Positions 23,097 through 32,023 of a DNA stretch of 64,000 bases are shown in pieces. The DNA comes from Bacillus sp. MUM 116 (GTDB taxonomy: Bacteria > Bacillota > Bacilli > Bacillales > Cytobacillaceae): contig NZ_MLYR01000019.1 of assembly GCF_001866655.1 (NCBI RefSeq), forward strand, positions 1 through 64,000, written 5' to 3'. The notes under the pieces were generated by a model, which worked only from the letters and a program-made list of their open reading frames with translations, was not told the DNA's origin and searched no databases. Numbering within the stretch: position 1 is the stretch's first letter; each line of letters opens with the position of its first letter. The position numbers and the translations under genes were made by a program.

Positions 23097-25223
23097 TCAT
23101 TCTTTACTCGTGAAGTAAAGATACCCTTTAATCATGAAATAGTTGACTTCATCGGGAAGAAGTTCTTTTATCGGCTTTAACCGTTCACGGCCTGCTTCTG
23201 CCACTGCTTTTTCCAATAAAGGAATATATTCAGAGGGAATAATCGTCGAAAAATCAACGCCCAGTCCCTGTTGGGCACATTGGATTAAATGGTTTTCAAT
23301 CGTATTAATCGATAAGTCGCGCTGTTTGGCGATTTCCTTTATGGAAAGGTTATTCTGATAAAGCTTAAGGGTTTCCAAATGGGAATCCCCTACCGCTTTT
23401 TTCGCAGGCTTTTTTGCCGGCTTTTCTTCGGTTGTGAGTTCACTCTGGTAATCGGGATTTTCCTCACAAAATTCGCGAATTGCCTGAATAAAGTCGAGAC
23501 CATATTTTTGTAGCTTCATTTCTCCTACACCACTAACCTGCAAAAGTGCTTCACTTGATTTCGGCTGTTTAGCGCACATATCCTTTAAAGCTGCATCTGA
23601 AAAAATGACAAATGGCGGGACTTTTTCCGATTCGGCAATTCTTTTTCTAACCTCACGCAGTACTTCAAATAGAGGGTCGCTCTTAGATACTTGCTTAACC
23701 GTTACGATTTCCCTTCTATGAACCTGCTGTTTCCCCAAAAGGACCTCTTTTCCTTTTGGCGGAACATACAGTGTCGGAAAGGTTCCTTGTTCAATCGCAA
23801 TGAATTCTTGTGAAATCAAAAACTCGATGAAATCACCGACATCCTTCGCGCCTTGGTCCTTCATGATTCCATAAGTCGATAGTGTGTTAAAACTCATATC
23901 CGTTACTTTTTTATTTTTCGAACCTGTTAGCACTTGTGCGATAAGCGTTTTTCCAAATCGCTGCCCCATCCGGATAATACAAGACAGCACCATTTGCGTT
24001 TCCTTAGTAACATCCACACTCGATCGGGAATCTAAGCAGTTCCCGCATCTTCCGCATGGTTCTGTTTCGGTTTCACCAAAATAATGTAAAATAAATTCCT
24101 GCAAGCAGTTTTCCGTATGGCAGTAATCGACCATCTGCTGTAATTTTTCCAATTCCTGAGTCATCCGGCTGCGGTCGCTTGATTGATCAATTAAGAAGCG
24201 CTGAATTTGCACATCCTGTGAGGAGTGCAGAAGAATACATTCACTTGCAAGACCATCCCGTCCGGCACGGCCCGCTTCTTGATAATAGCTTTCCATGTTT
24301 TTCGGAAGCTGAAAATGGAGAACGTATCTTATATTGCTTTTATCAATACCCATTCCAAAGGCTGATGTGGCAACCATCACGGATGCTTTGTCTTCTAAAA
24401 ATCGTTCCTGTTCTTGCGCGCGCACTAAATCTCCCATTCCAGCATGATAACGAGCCACATTCACGTTTTCCCGCGTTAATCTTTCATAGAGTTGGTCAAC
24501 ATTTTTCCTAGTTGCTGCGTATATAATCCCCGCTTCCTTTTCATTCTTTTTAATATAATCGATGAGGAACTTTAGCCGATCCTGCCCTTTGATGACAGAG
24601 AAAGACAAATTCTCCCTTTCAAAACCTGTCATTACCGTGTTTTTTTCATCGATTTTAAGCAGTGTGCAGATATCTTCACGGACTCTTGGAGTTGCCGTTG
24701 CCGTCAAAGCAAGTACTATAGGCTTCTTTGGGAGAGTGTTGGCCATTTGTTGGATATGGCGGTAACTGGGGCGGAAATCATGCCCCCATTGCGAAATACA
24801 GTGGGCTTCATCGACTGCCACTAAAGGAATTTCCATTTGTTTAAGGTCTTCAATAAATTCATGTGACTCCAGGCGTTCCGGGGCTATGTATAATAGCTTG
24901 TACTTTCCTTGTTTTGCTTCCCACATCCGGTTGTTGGCTTCTGTATAATTTAATGTACTGTTAATAAATGTTGCCGGAATGCCCGCCTGAATGAGGGCAT
25001 CGACCTGGTCCTTCATTAAGGAGATAAGCGGCGAAATGACGATTGTGGTCCCTGGGAGCATCATTGCCGGGATTTGATAGCAAATTGATTTCCCTCCCCC
25101 GGTTGGCATCACACAGATTGTATTGTTTCCCTCAAGAGCCGAGCGGATTGCCTGCTCTTGCCCCTTACGGAAGGATTTGTATCCGAAATACCTTTCTAAT
25201 ATGGGAAGAGCCTGTTGGATCAA
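23097..25223 (-). CDS. recQ: ATP-dependent DNA helicase RecQ
   Basis: 708 residues from TTG 25223 (AAAGGAGTG upstream). Helicase core: Walker A PTGGGKS, DEAH box VDEAHCISQWGHDFRPSY, motif VI QEAGRAGRDG. The RQC zinc site is C-x(16)-CGRCGNC (about residue 370). An HRDC domain follows (about 515-590), and the C-terminus has a helix-turn-helix (LSIKEIAKQRDLSINTIENHL) found in Firmicute RecQ. Unwinds DNA in 3' to 5' direction for repair and recombination. Complete length. Confidence 0.94.
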   Translation of the reverse strand: MIQQALPILERYFGYKSFRKGQEQAIRSALEGNNTICVMPTGGGKSICYQIPAMMLPGTTIVISPLISLMKDQVDALIQAGIPATFINSTLNYTEANNRMWEAKQGKYKLLYIAPERLESHEFIEDLKQMEIPLVAVDEAHCISQWGHDFRPSYRHIQQMANTLPKKPIVLALTATATPRVREDICTLLKIDEKNTVMTGFERENLSFSVIKGQDRLKFLIDYIKKNEKEAGIIYAATRKNVDQLYERLTRENVNVARYHAGMGDLVRAQEQERFLEDKASVMVATSAFGMGIDKSNIRYVLHFQLPKNMESYYQEAGRAGRDGLASECILLHSSQDVQIQRFLIDQSSDRSRMTQELEKLQQMVDYCHTENCLQEFILHYFGETETEPCGRCGNCLDSRSSVDVTKETQMVLSCIIRMGQRFGKTLIAQVLTGSKNKKVTDMSFNTLSTYGIMKDQGAKDVGDFIEFLISQEFIAIEQGTFPTLYVPPKGKEVLLGKQQVHRREIVTVKQVSKSDPLFEVLREVRKRIAESEKVPPFVIFSDAALKDMCAKQPKSSEALLQVSGVGEMKLQKYGLDFIQAIREFCEENPDYQSELTTEEKPAKKPAKKAVGDSHLETLKLYQNNLSIKEIAKQRDLSINTIENHLIQCAQQGLGVDFSTIIPSEYIPLLEKAVAEAGRERLKPIKELLPDEVNYFMIKGYLYFTSKE

Positions 25224-25380
25224 AACTTGGTCACTCCTTTCTATAAAAACCTCATATTTTTATTATACGAGTTTTTAGACAGCAATTTCTATAGTCATAT
25301 AAGGAGGTTTTATGGACAATACTTGGAGAAGCAGCATGAAACTGTCTATAAATGTTCGTTCTCTAAACAGCAAAAAATAT

Positions 25381-25449
25381 ATCAACACTTTTTTCAGGAT
25401 ATCAACAAATTTTTGGAATATATCAACACAAATTGGACAGATATCAACA
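25381..25449. repeat. Four ATATCAACA words at about 21-bp spacing
   Basis: ATCAACA occurs at 25381, 25401, 25422 and 25443, each preceded by T or AT, separated by 20, 21 and 21 bases. The bases between are A/T-rich and not conserved. The gap 25224-25567 holds nothing else except the promoter of the next small gene; a plus-strand 82-codon frame over the repeats has no ribosome site and is probably not real. Confidence 0.85.
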
Positions 25450-25567
25450 ATTCCTCTTTCTAAACGAAGGGAAGTCTATTAAAATTACAATTAATGGGTA
25501 TTTTTAATTTAGAAAAAATCCTTTACAATATAACTATTAGATCAAAGACCTAAAGAGGGTATCACGA

Positions 25568-25741
25568 ATGAAACCATTTAAAGAAAAGAAAAAACATAAG
25601 AAGAAAACCAGTCATTTTGTTTTGGAAGAAATCGTCGAATGGATTTTTGAAGGGATATTAGGTTTGATATGGAGATTGATTGTAGGATTTTTCCATCTTA
25701 TAGCCAGGTCAATAACGGCTGTTTTTCATCATTTCTTTTAA
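25568..25741 (+). CDS. Small lysine-rich membrane-associated protein
   Basis: 57 residues; AGAGGG eight bases before ATG. The first 15 residues contain nine lysines; then FVLEEIVEWIFEGILGLIW and RLIVGFFHLIARSITAVFHHFF form an amphipathic or membrane helix. No cysteines. A clear terminator follows immediately (25745-25781), so this is a one-gene unit. Family not recognised; composition suggests a membrane-surface peptide or a short toxin/regulator, but that is a guess. Confidence 0.65.
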   Translation: MKPFKEKKKHKKKTSHFVLEEIVEWIFEGILGLIWRLIVGFFHLIARSITAVFHHFF

Positions 25742-25744
25742 ACA

Positions 25745-25781
25745 AAGGTTGTCAAAAGGCCAATGACATTTTGACAACCTT
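25745..25781. terminator. Bidirectional terminator
   Basis: AAGGTTGTCAAAA and TTTTGACAACCTT form a 13-bp stem; it sits between the convergent small protein gene and the acyl-CoA synthetase gene. Confidence 0.85.
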
Positions 25782-25787
25782 GTATTC

Positions 25788-27374
25788 CTAAACTTGAGAA
25801 TCCCTAGCTATGGCCCCTTGAGTCAACAACTCCTCTAACTGCTTCCGCAAAATAAACTTCTGAATTTTCCCGCTTGCATTTCGCGGCAGTGCCTCACAAA
25901 ACACATACTTTCTCGGCCGCTTATAGTTTGCCAGCTGATCGCTATTCTTGCAATAATCATCCAATTCCTGTTCGGTCACTGCAGAATCCTTTTTCACGAC
26001 AAAAGCCGTGACGGTCTCACCCCATCGGTCATCCGGCTGTCCGACAACAGCAACGTCCAGCACTCCAGCATGTGCATGCAAAACATCCTCAACTTCACGC
26101 GGATAAATATTTTCACCACCGCTGATAATCATGTCATCAACACGGTCATTAACGAAAAGATAACCTTCTTCATCCATATAGCCAATATCCCCGGAATGAT
26201 ACCAGCCTTTATACAATGCTTTTTCAGTTGCTTCCTCCCGGCCAAAATAGCCAAGCATCATGCAAGACCCTTGAACGATAATTTCACCTGGTTCGCCTGG
26301 TGGTAGAATATCATCCGGGTCGGATGGTCCATCCTCTCTGGTTCGGACGACCCTGACATCATGATTTAAACAGGCCTGACCGGCAGAGCCCACTTTCCGT
26401 AATTGGTCGCCTTCCGGCAAAAAGGTAATCGCCGGACCCATCTCTGTCATCCCATACGCTTGCACCAACGAAATTCCGAGACGGTCATGACAAGCATGGA
26501 CAAGGGATGGTGCCATTGGAGCGGCCCCATATAAACCAAGCTTTAAGCTTTCAAGATTGTACCCGGTTAAATCCTCCTGAAGGAGCATATTCCACATCGT
26601 TGGAGCAGCGAAAAATTTCGTTATTTTCTCCTGGCTGATTAATTCAAGAACTTTCTTTGGATGAAATTGATGCAGGATGACATTACAGCATCCCGAATGA
26701 ACCCTCGGCAGGAAAGCGCAGTGAAGTTCTGCACAATGGAACATCGGAGCTGTAACAAGCCCGACATCAACCGCTTCAAGTTTCTCGGCCGCAATCACCA
26801 GCAAGCTCTGCTCAATCATATTTCGATGAGAGTGCATGGCTCCTTTCGGTCTGCCGGTTGTCCCGCTCGTATACATTATGGCATATAGATCATTTTCCTC
26901 CACTTCCACCTGTACCAGTTTAGATGAAGCCGCTCCAAGCTGATCATGATAGCTTTTAGCATAATCAGGCACATCTTGATCAATATACCAGTAGGAGATA
27001 GTTGGGAAACGATTCTCGATGTTGGCAATGACAGGTTCTAATGCTTTTTCAAAAAGAACCACCTTTGGGGCGGCATCCGCTAAAATAAAGGCCACTTCCT
27101 CGGACATTAGCCGAAAATTAATCGGGTTAAAGACAGCACCAATTTTCGCGCAGGCAAAATAGGCCGTCCCCAATTCTTCTGTGTTAAATAAAAAAGTGGA
27201 AACCCGATCGCCTTTTTTAACCCCTTCCTTTAGGAGTGCATTCGCAAGGCGGTTTACCTGCTCGTTCCACTCTTTATAAGTAAAACGCACATTTTTTCTT
27301 ACATCATAAATCGCTTCCTTGTTCGGAAACTTTTTAACCGTCAAATCAAAAACTTTGCCAATCGTTGTCCCCAT
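25788..27374 (-). CDS. Long/medium-chain acyl-CoA synthetase (AMP-binding)
   Basis: 528 residues. The AMP-binding signature is YTSGTTGRPKGAMHSH (about residue 170); YGMTEMGP, SGDIGYMDEEGYLFVNDRVDDMI and the C-terminal catalytic lysine in NASGKIQKFILRKQL are all present. AGGGGGAG precedes ATG 27374, 18 bases after the thiolase stop. Activates a carboxylic acid to its CoA ester. With the thiolase and acyl-CoA dehydrogenase genes upstream it forms a beta-oxidation-type operon. Chain length preference unknown. Confidence 0.9.
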   Translation of the reverse strand: MGTTIGKVFDLTVKKFPNKEAIYDVRKNVRFTYKEWNEQVNRLANALLKEGVKKGDRVSTFLFNTEELGTAYFACAKIGAVFNPINFRLMSEEVAFILADAAPKVVLFEKALEPVIANIENRFPTISYWYIDQDVPDYAKSYHDQLGAASSKLVQVEVEENDLYAIMYTSGTTGRPKGAMHSHRNMIEQSLLVIAAEKLEAVDVGLVTAPMFHCAELHCAFLPRVHSGCCNVILHQFHPKKVLELISQEKITKFFAAPTMWNMLLQEDLTGYNLESLKLGLYGAAPMAPSLVHACHDRLGISLVQAYGMTEMGPAITFLPEGDQLRKVGSAGQACLNHDVRVVRTREDGPSDPDDILPPGEPGEIIVQGSCMMLGYFGREEATEKALYKGWYHSGDIGYMDEEGYLFVNDRVDDMIISGGENIYPREVEDVLHAHAGVLDVAVVGQPDDRWGETVTAFVVKKDSAVTEQELDDYCKNSDQLANYKRPRKYVFCEALPRNASGKIQKFILRKQLEELLTQGAIARDSQV

Positions 27375-27392
27375 TCCATCTCCCCCTGGATA

Positions 27393-28550
27393 TTAGTCTA
27401 TTCTTTCAAGAATCGTTGCGTTTGCCATTCCATGACCCTCACACATCGTTTGCAGCCCGTAGCGGCCGCCTGTTCGCTCAAGCTCATGCATCATTGTCAC
27501 CATTAAACGTGCTCCGCTTCCTCCTAAAGGGTGGCCCAAAGCAATCGCACCTCCATTTGGATTTAATTTCGCTGGATCCGCACCTGTATCTTTCAACCAC
27601 GCCATTGGTACTGGTGCAAATGCTTCGTTCACTTCAAAAATATCAATATCATCAATCGAAAGACCTGATTTTTCCAATGCCTTTTTTGTAGCCGGGATTG
27701 GCCCTGTTAGCATCAAGGTTGGATCGGAACCGACGACAACACGGGTATGAACACGAAAACGGGGTTTCAATCCCAATTCCTCTGCCTTTTCTCGCGACAT
27801 CAGTAAAACGGCCGCCGCGCCATCACTGATTTGACTAGAATTTCCGGCATGAATAACGCCATCCTCAATAAAGGAAGGTTTTAAACCGGCAAGCGCCTCT
27901 AATGAGGTTCCTTTTCTTGGACCTTGGTCTTCCTTAATAATGGCTGTAGTACCATCAGGAAGTGTCACTTCAATCGGAAAAATTTCTCTGTCAAAAAAGC
28001 CCTCAGCTTGGGCACGTAGCGCTTTTTCGTGGCTTTCGAGTGAAAACTGATCAAGCTCCTTGCGGGTAAAACCGTATTTTTCAGCAATCCGCTCAGCGGA
28101 CAAACCTTGGTGAATCAGTTCAAATCGTTCTCTTAGTTTCGGACTGAAAGGATCCTTTACTCCTTTGTAGCTTGAGCCCATCGGTACCCGGGACATACTT
28201 TCAACACCACCGGCAATGACCACATCCATATCACCGGAAAGGATAGCCTGTGCAGCGAAGTGAACAGCCTGTTGGCTTGATCCGCATTGCCTATCAATGG
28301 TTGTCCCTGGGACTTCAATCGGGAACCCGGCAATCAATGCCGCTACTCTGGCTATGTCTCCTGCTTGTTCACTCACTTGCGTAACACAACCAAGGATCAC
28401 ATCATCAATAACGGCGGGGTCTATGCCAGCTCGATTCACTAATTCTTTTAAAGTTAAAGCCGCCAGATCATCCGGACGAATATCCTTTAAGGCTCCATTT
28501 CTTTTCCCAACCGGTGTTCGAACACCCTCGACTATAACGACTTCTCGCAC
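27393..28550 (-). CDS. Thiolase (acetyl-CoA acyltransferase)
   Basis: 385 residues from a GTG at 28550 (AGGAAG upstream). Active-site Cys lies in DRQCGSSQQAVHFAAQ (about residue 88); NEAFAPVPMAW and GHPLGGSGARL carry the catalytic His; CEGHGMANA has the second Cys-Gly-His region (usually CxGGG, here CEGHG). Cleaves 3-ketoacyl-CoA. Middle gene of the operon. Confidence 0.9.
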   Translation of the reverse strand: MREVVIVEGVRTPVGKRNGALKDIRPDDLAALTLKELVNRAGIDPAVIDDVILGCVTQVSEQAGDIARVAALIAGFPIEVPGTTIDRQCGSSQQAVHFAAQAILSGDMDVVIAGGVESMSRVPMGSSYKGVKDPFSPKLRERFELIHQGLSAERIAEKYGFTRKELDQFSLESHEKALRAQAEGFFDREIFPIEVTLPDGTTAIIKEDQGPRKGTSLEALAGLKPSFIEDGVIHAGNSSQISDGAAAVLLMSREKAEELGLKPRFRVHTRVVVGSDPTLMLTGPIPATKKALEKSGLSIDDIDIFEVNEAFAPVPMAWLKDTGADPAKLNPNGGAIALGHPLGGSGARLMVTMMHELERTGGRYGLQTMCEGHGMANATILERID

Positions 28551-28581
28551 ATTTCATCTTCCTTTCTTTTTTGGATTGAAT

Positions 28582-29727
28582 CTATAAACCCAGGTTTTTT
28601 GCAACAATCGTTTTCATAATTTCATTCGTGCCAGCATAAATGCTCGATACCTGAATATCTCTAAATCTGCGGGCAATCTCGTATTCTTCCATATAACCAT
28701 AGCCGCCGTGCAGCTGCATACATTCAGTGGCAATTTTTTTAGCGTTTTCGGTTAGCTTCCATTTCGCCATCGAAACTTTGGTTACAACATTTTTTCCTTC
28801 AATGTGTTCTCCAATCAACTGGTCTAAAAATGCCCGGCCCATTTCAATGTCAGCTGCCATTTCAGCGATTTTAAATTGGGTATTTTGAAATTGACTGATA
28901 GATTTCCCGAAAGCTTCCCGGCTTTTCACATAGTCCATTGTTTGTTGCAGCATCACCTCTGCTGCCGTCTGTGCAGCAATCGCAACCACAAGCCGCTCCT
29001 GCTGCAGTTTATCCATCATATAAAGAAAACCATTTCCTTCCTCACCAATTAAATTTGCTTTTGGAACCTTGCAATCTTCAAAAATTAGTTCTGCGGTATC
29101 CTGACAATGCAAGCCAACTTTGTTCAGCTTTCTTCCTCTTGAAAACCCTGAAGTATCTCTTTCTATCATCAATAAGCTGATTCCTTTATGCTTCGGCGTG
29201 GCATTCGGATTGGTTTTACAAGCGACAAGAATCAAATCCGATTGAACTCCATTGGTGATGAACGTTTTTTGTCCATTTACTATATAGTAGTCACCATCAA
29301 GCTTTGCTGTTGTTTTGATATTAGCGAGGTCTGACCCTGTCCCGGGTTCTGTCATTGCAATGGCAGTAATCAATTCACCGGCAGCACATCTGGGGAGCCA
29401 ACGCTGCTTTTGTTCCTCTGTTCCAAAGGCGGTGATGTAGGGAATGACAATGTCACTGTGGAGGCCAAGCCCTACCAGCCCAGAACCGACTCGTTCCAGT
29501 TCTTCATTAATGACAACGGAAAACCCCCAGTCAACCCCACAGCCTCCATATTTCTCCTCTTGATCAGGGCAAAGGAATCCTTGTTCCCCCATCTTTTTCC
29601 AAAAGGAACGAGGAATGAGGCGGCTTTCCTCCCACTGTTCATAAAAGGGATATGCTTCTTTGTCCAAAAACTTTCGTAAAGATTTGCGGAAAATTTCATG
29701 TTCATCAGTTAAATATGAATGGTTCAT
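28582..29727 (-). CDS. Acyl-CoA dehydrogenase
   Basis: 381 residues from ATG 29727 (GAGGTGATTG upstream). Family blocks: AMTEPGTGSDLANIKTTA (FAD binding), FGKSISQFQNTQFKIAEMA, LHGGYGYMEEYEIARRFRD and the C-terminal YAGTNEIMKTIVAKNLGL with the catalytic Glu region. Carries out the first oxidation of acyl-CoA; passes electrons to ETF. First gene of the three-gene operon. A cre-like sequence lies upstream. Confidence 0.91.
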   Translation of the reverse strand: MNHSYLTDEHEIFRKSLRKFLDKEAYPFYEQWEESRLIPRSFWKKMGEQGFLCPDQEEKYGGCGVDWGFSVVINEELERVGSGLVGLGLHSDIVIPYITAFGTEEQKQRWLPRCAAGELITAIAMTEPGTGSDLANIKTTAKLDGDYYIVNGQKTFITNGVQSDLILVACKTNPNATPKHKGISLLMIERDTSGFSRGRKLNKVGLHCQDTAELIFEDCKVPKANLIGEEGNGFLYMMDKLQQERLVVAIAAQTAAEVMLQQTMDYVKSREAFGKSISQFQNTQFKIAEMAADIEMGRAFLDQLIGEHIEGKNVVTKVSMAKWKLTENAKKIATECMQLHGGYGYMEEYEIARRFRDIQVSSIYAGTNEIMKTIVAKNLGL

Positions 29728-29749
29728 CCACAATCACCTCTCTACATTT

Positions 29750-29763
29750 TGAAACCGCTTACC
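29750..29763. promoter_or_regulatory. Near-match to a CcpA (cre) site before the acyl-CoA operon
   Basis: TGAAACCGCTTACC matches TGWAANCGNTNWCA at 13 of 14 positions. It lies 23 bases before the acyl-CoA dehydrogenase start. Single motif match, not proof. Confidence 0.35.
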
Positions 29764-29869
29764 AATATCATTTTACCAGATATTGCTGAATTTTTTGAAT
29801 TTTATATTCCATAAGGGGACTATTTTTAAATACCCGTCTTTATTTTAATCCCAAGGTCATGGGCATTTG

Positions 29870-29945
29870 TCCATCAAAGTTTCCAACAACGCTGAAGTGG
29901 TTCCGGAGATGAAAGATTTTTGGCCTTCATCCCTTCCAACAAAGT
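29870..29945. repeat. About 1.4 copies of a 53-bp repeat unit
   Basis: TTCCAACAA occurs at 29881 and 29934 (53 bases apart), with CTGAAGTGG..GGCCTTCATCCC between. The stretch GATTTTTGGCCTTCATCCC resembles the GAGTTTTGGTCTTCATCCC part of the 14511-14714 array. Rest of the gap 29728-30030: the cre-like site, this repeat and the terminator at 29972-29999. Confidence 0.6.
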
Positions 29946-29971
29946 TGTTTAACATATCTATTAGAATAAAA

Positions 29972-29999
29972 AAAGCTTGAGGAATGTCCCTCAAGCTTT
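29972..29999. terminator. Terminator of the ureohydrolase gene
   Basis: AAAGCTTGAGG and CCTCAAGCTTT stem around AATGT; T run on the minus strand side, about 30 bases beyond the minus-strand stop. Confidence 0.85.
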
Positions 30000-30030
30000 C
30001 TGGAATAATTTCAATATATTAAATGGTGTT

Positions 30031-31209
30031 TCATCTCAGGATAGATTTTTCGGAATAGTAATTTCTTTTGCCCAATTTCCCATTGGCCACCATCGTACCC
30101 AAGACATCCAAAACAGATCTTGCTGCCAGCAAAGAGGTTTTGTCACTGACATCATATGGCGGAGACACTTCCACAACTTCCATTGCACATACACCTTCCT
30201 TGGCAACAAGCTGTAAAAATTTCAATGCTTCGCGTGGCAGGAAACCACCTGGTTCCGGTGTACCCGTTCCAGGAGCAAAACCAGGATCGAGACTATCAAT
30301 ATCAAAGCTTAAGTATACGGCTTTTGCATTCTTCCAGGCCGTTTCCAAAGCAATTTCAGCTGCTTTCTCAATACCCATCGTTTCTACATCTGTCATCGTT
30401 AAAATAGTAGTATTTCTTTTTCCAGCATTGGAATAGCCTTCACGAGGACTAATCCATCCACCCTGACCCACTTGTACGAGATTTGAAGCCGGAGCATTCG
30501 GAATATTAGTGGCATGGAACCAAGGTGTGCCATGCATTCTTTCATCCATATCCTTTTCACCCATGTCGATATGTCGATCTAAATGGATGATTCCAACGTT
30601 CCCGTCCACATTTTCGGCAATGGCACGCAAACACGGATAACCGATCGCGTGATCGCCACCAAAAATGATGGGCATGGTTCCGGAAGAAAATACATGTGAT
30701 ACGGCTTTTGTAATTTGATCAAAGCTTTTTTCAATATTGGCAATTGTAAATACATCACCGATATCCACCATATCCAGTGACTCTTTTAAATCAACACCTA
30801 ATTCATAAGAGAAGGAAGTAAATAAACTAGAAATGCGACGAATCGCCTGCGGGCCAAATCTTGTTCCAGAGCGATAAGTGGTTCCAATATCAAAAGGAAC
30901 TCCCATAAATGCCACGTCATATTTTCCAACTTCACGAACGTCTTCTAAATAAGGGACTTTGAGGAAAGTGTTGATCCCAGAATAGGGTGGTAAGGATCCC
31001 CTAGAAAAACATGATATCGTTCTATCTCCAATGGATTCAGCAGCTTCCAATCCAAATTCCAGTCCACGCTTGATTTCTTCCTCTGCCTTCACTCTTGGAA
31101 CTTCCTTTTCTTTTTGGGCGGCAATGACACCTAAAAGATCGTTTTTTGTTTCAGGGTCCAATCCTGCGCTCGGTTTGTATTTAAGTCCATGATTATCAAA
31201 AAATCCCAT
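30031..31209 (-). CDS. Ureohydrolase, probable Ni-dependent guanidine hydrolase (agmatinase family)
   Basis: 392 residues, longer than agmatinases (about 290-320) because of a roughly 70-residue N-terminal extension; this length fits the cyanobacterial guanidine hydrolase GdmH (Sll1077). Metal-site blocks are GGDHAIGYP, HLDRHIDM and SFDIDSLDPGFAPG; LDRHID replaces the usual DAHxD of arginases and agmatinases. AGGAGGAATATAAA precedes ATG 31209. A NiCoT-type nickel transporter gene follows upstream, which argues for nickel rather than manganese. It should split guanidine to urea and ammonia. Agmatinase or other guanidino-acid hydrolase is the alternative. Confidence 0.72.
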   Translation of the reverse strand: MGFFDNHGLKYKPSAGLDPETKNDLLGVIAAQKEKEVPRVKAEEEIKRGLEFGLEAAESIGDRTISCFSRGSLPPYSGINTFLKVPYLEDVREVGKYDVAFMGVPFDIGTTYRSGTRFGPQAIRRISSLFTSFSYELGVDLKESLDMVDIGDVFTIANIEKSFDQITKAVSHVFSSGTMPIIFGGDHAIGYPCLRAIAENVDGNVGIIHLDRHIDMGEKDMDERMHGTPWFHATNIPNAPASNLVQVGQGGWISPREGYSNAGKRNTTILTMTDVETMGIEKAAEIALETAWKNAKAVYLSFDIDSLDPGFAPGTGTPEPGGFLPREALKFLQLVAKEGVCAMEVVEVSPPYDVSDKTSLLAARSVLDVLGTMVANGKLGKRNYYSEKSILR

Positions 31210-31251
31210 TTTATATTCCTCCTAATAAAGTATTAAATGATTTACATCCGG

Positions 31252-31995
31252 TTAAAAAATAGCCGGAAGAAATGAAGATTCACCAAAGACATAAAGGATT
31301 CCCATGCCTAAGCTGTATATCGCTGTAGCAAATGCGAAGCTTCGAAAGGCCTTTTTATTCTTGAGAATACGTGTAAACCCGAAATAACAAGCCAGGGCCA
31401 ACAGGGTATGAGAAATCAACAAGCCGACGACAAATGCTAGTACTACGATGATCCCATGATCCAAATGACCGACGCTCGAAGCAGCGGTAAACAGCATCAA
31501 TTGGGTAGGAGTTTCAGCGCCAATACCGTGAGCGATGCCGATGGCGAACGAACCGGTACGGGAGACGTTGATATTGATGCTGGAATCAAAACCTCGGTAT
31601 TTCCCGAAATAACGACCAGTAAGTAGCGCAAATAAATTATAAAAACCTGTAAATAAGATTCTCCATCTACTAACCATAATGATTTCTTGGCTGTTTTTAT
31701 AAAGAGAAAGCAATAAAAAAGAGGCCAAAATAATAAGTGTTACCCCAACAACCGGTTCCATCACGTTATCAACCCAAGATGGGAGTGTGCTTCCGAACAG
31801 TACCGCCATTCCTCCAAGCACTATAATGACGACTTCATGACCCATTGCATACCAAAAGGCCAAAATAAATCCCTTTTTCTGGTCTTTCTCACCACCTACC
31901 AAATCTGTGATGGCAGCGATGTGGTCCCAATCAATCCCATGCCGTAATCCCAAGAATACGGAAAGTAATATAAGACCAAAGATTGCATTATCCAC
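31252..31995 (-). CDS. NiCoT/UreH-like nickel transporter
   Basis: 247 residues from GTG 31995 (GGGAGG upstream). About six membrane segments; the first contains GLRHGIDWDHIAAITD, the H-x4-DH metal-selectivity motif of nickel/cobalt transporters, and IAHGIGAETPTQLMLF is a second conserved His-rich block. It lies 42 bases upstream of the ureohydrolase gene in the same operon and probably feeds its metal centre. Confidence 0.85.
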   Translation of the reverse strand: MDNAIFGLILLSVFLGLRHGIDWDHIAAITDLVGGEKDQKKGFILAFWYAMGHEVVIIVLGGMAVLFGSTLPSWVDNVMEPVVGVTLIILASFLLLSLYKNSQEIIMVSRWRILFTGFYNLFALLTGRYFGKYRGFDSSININVSRTGSFAIGIAHGIGAETPTQLMLFTAASSVGHLDHGIIVVLAFVVGLLISHTLLALACYFGFTRILKNKKAFRSFAFATAIYSLGMGILYVFGESSFLPAIF

Positions 31996-32023
31996 TTTAA
32001 AACCTCCCTATGAAATGTTCATT

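Noticed and set aside
25215..25463. 82-codon plus-strand frame over the ATATCAACA words
   Set aside because: No ribosome site; the frame is created by the phased repeats and overlaps the recQ promoter region.
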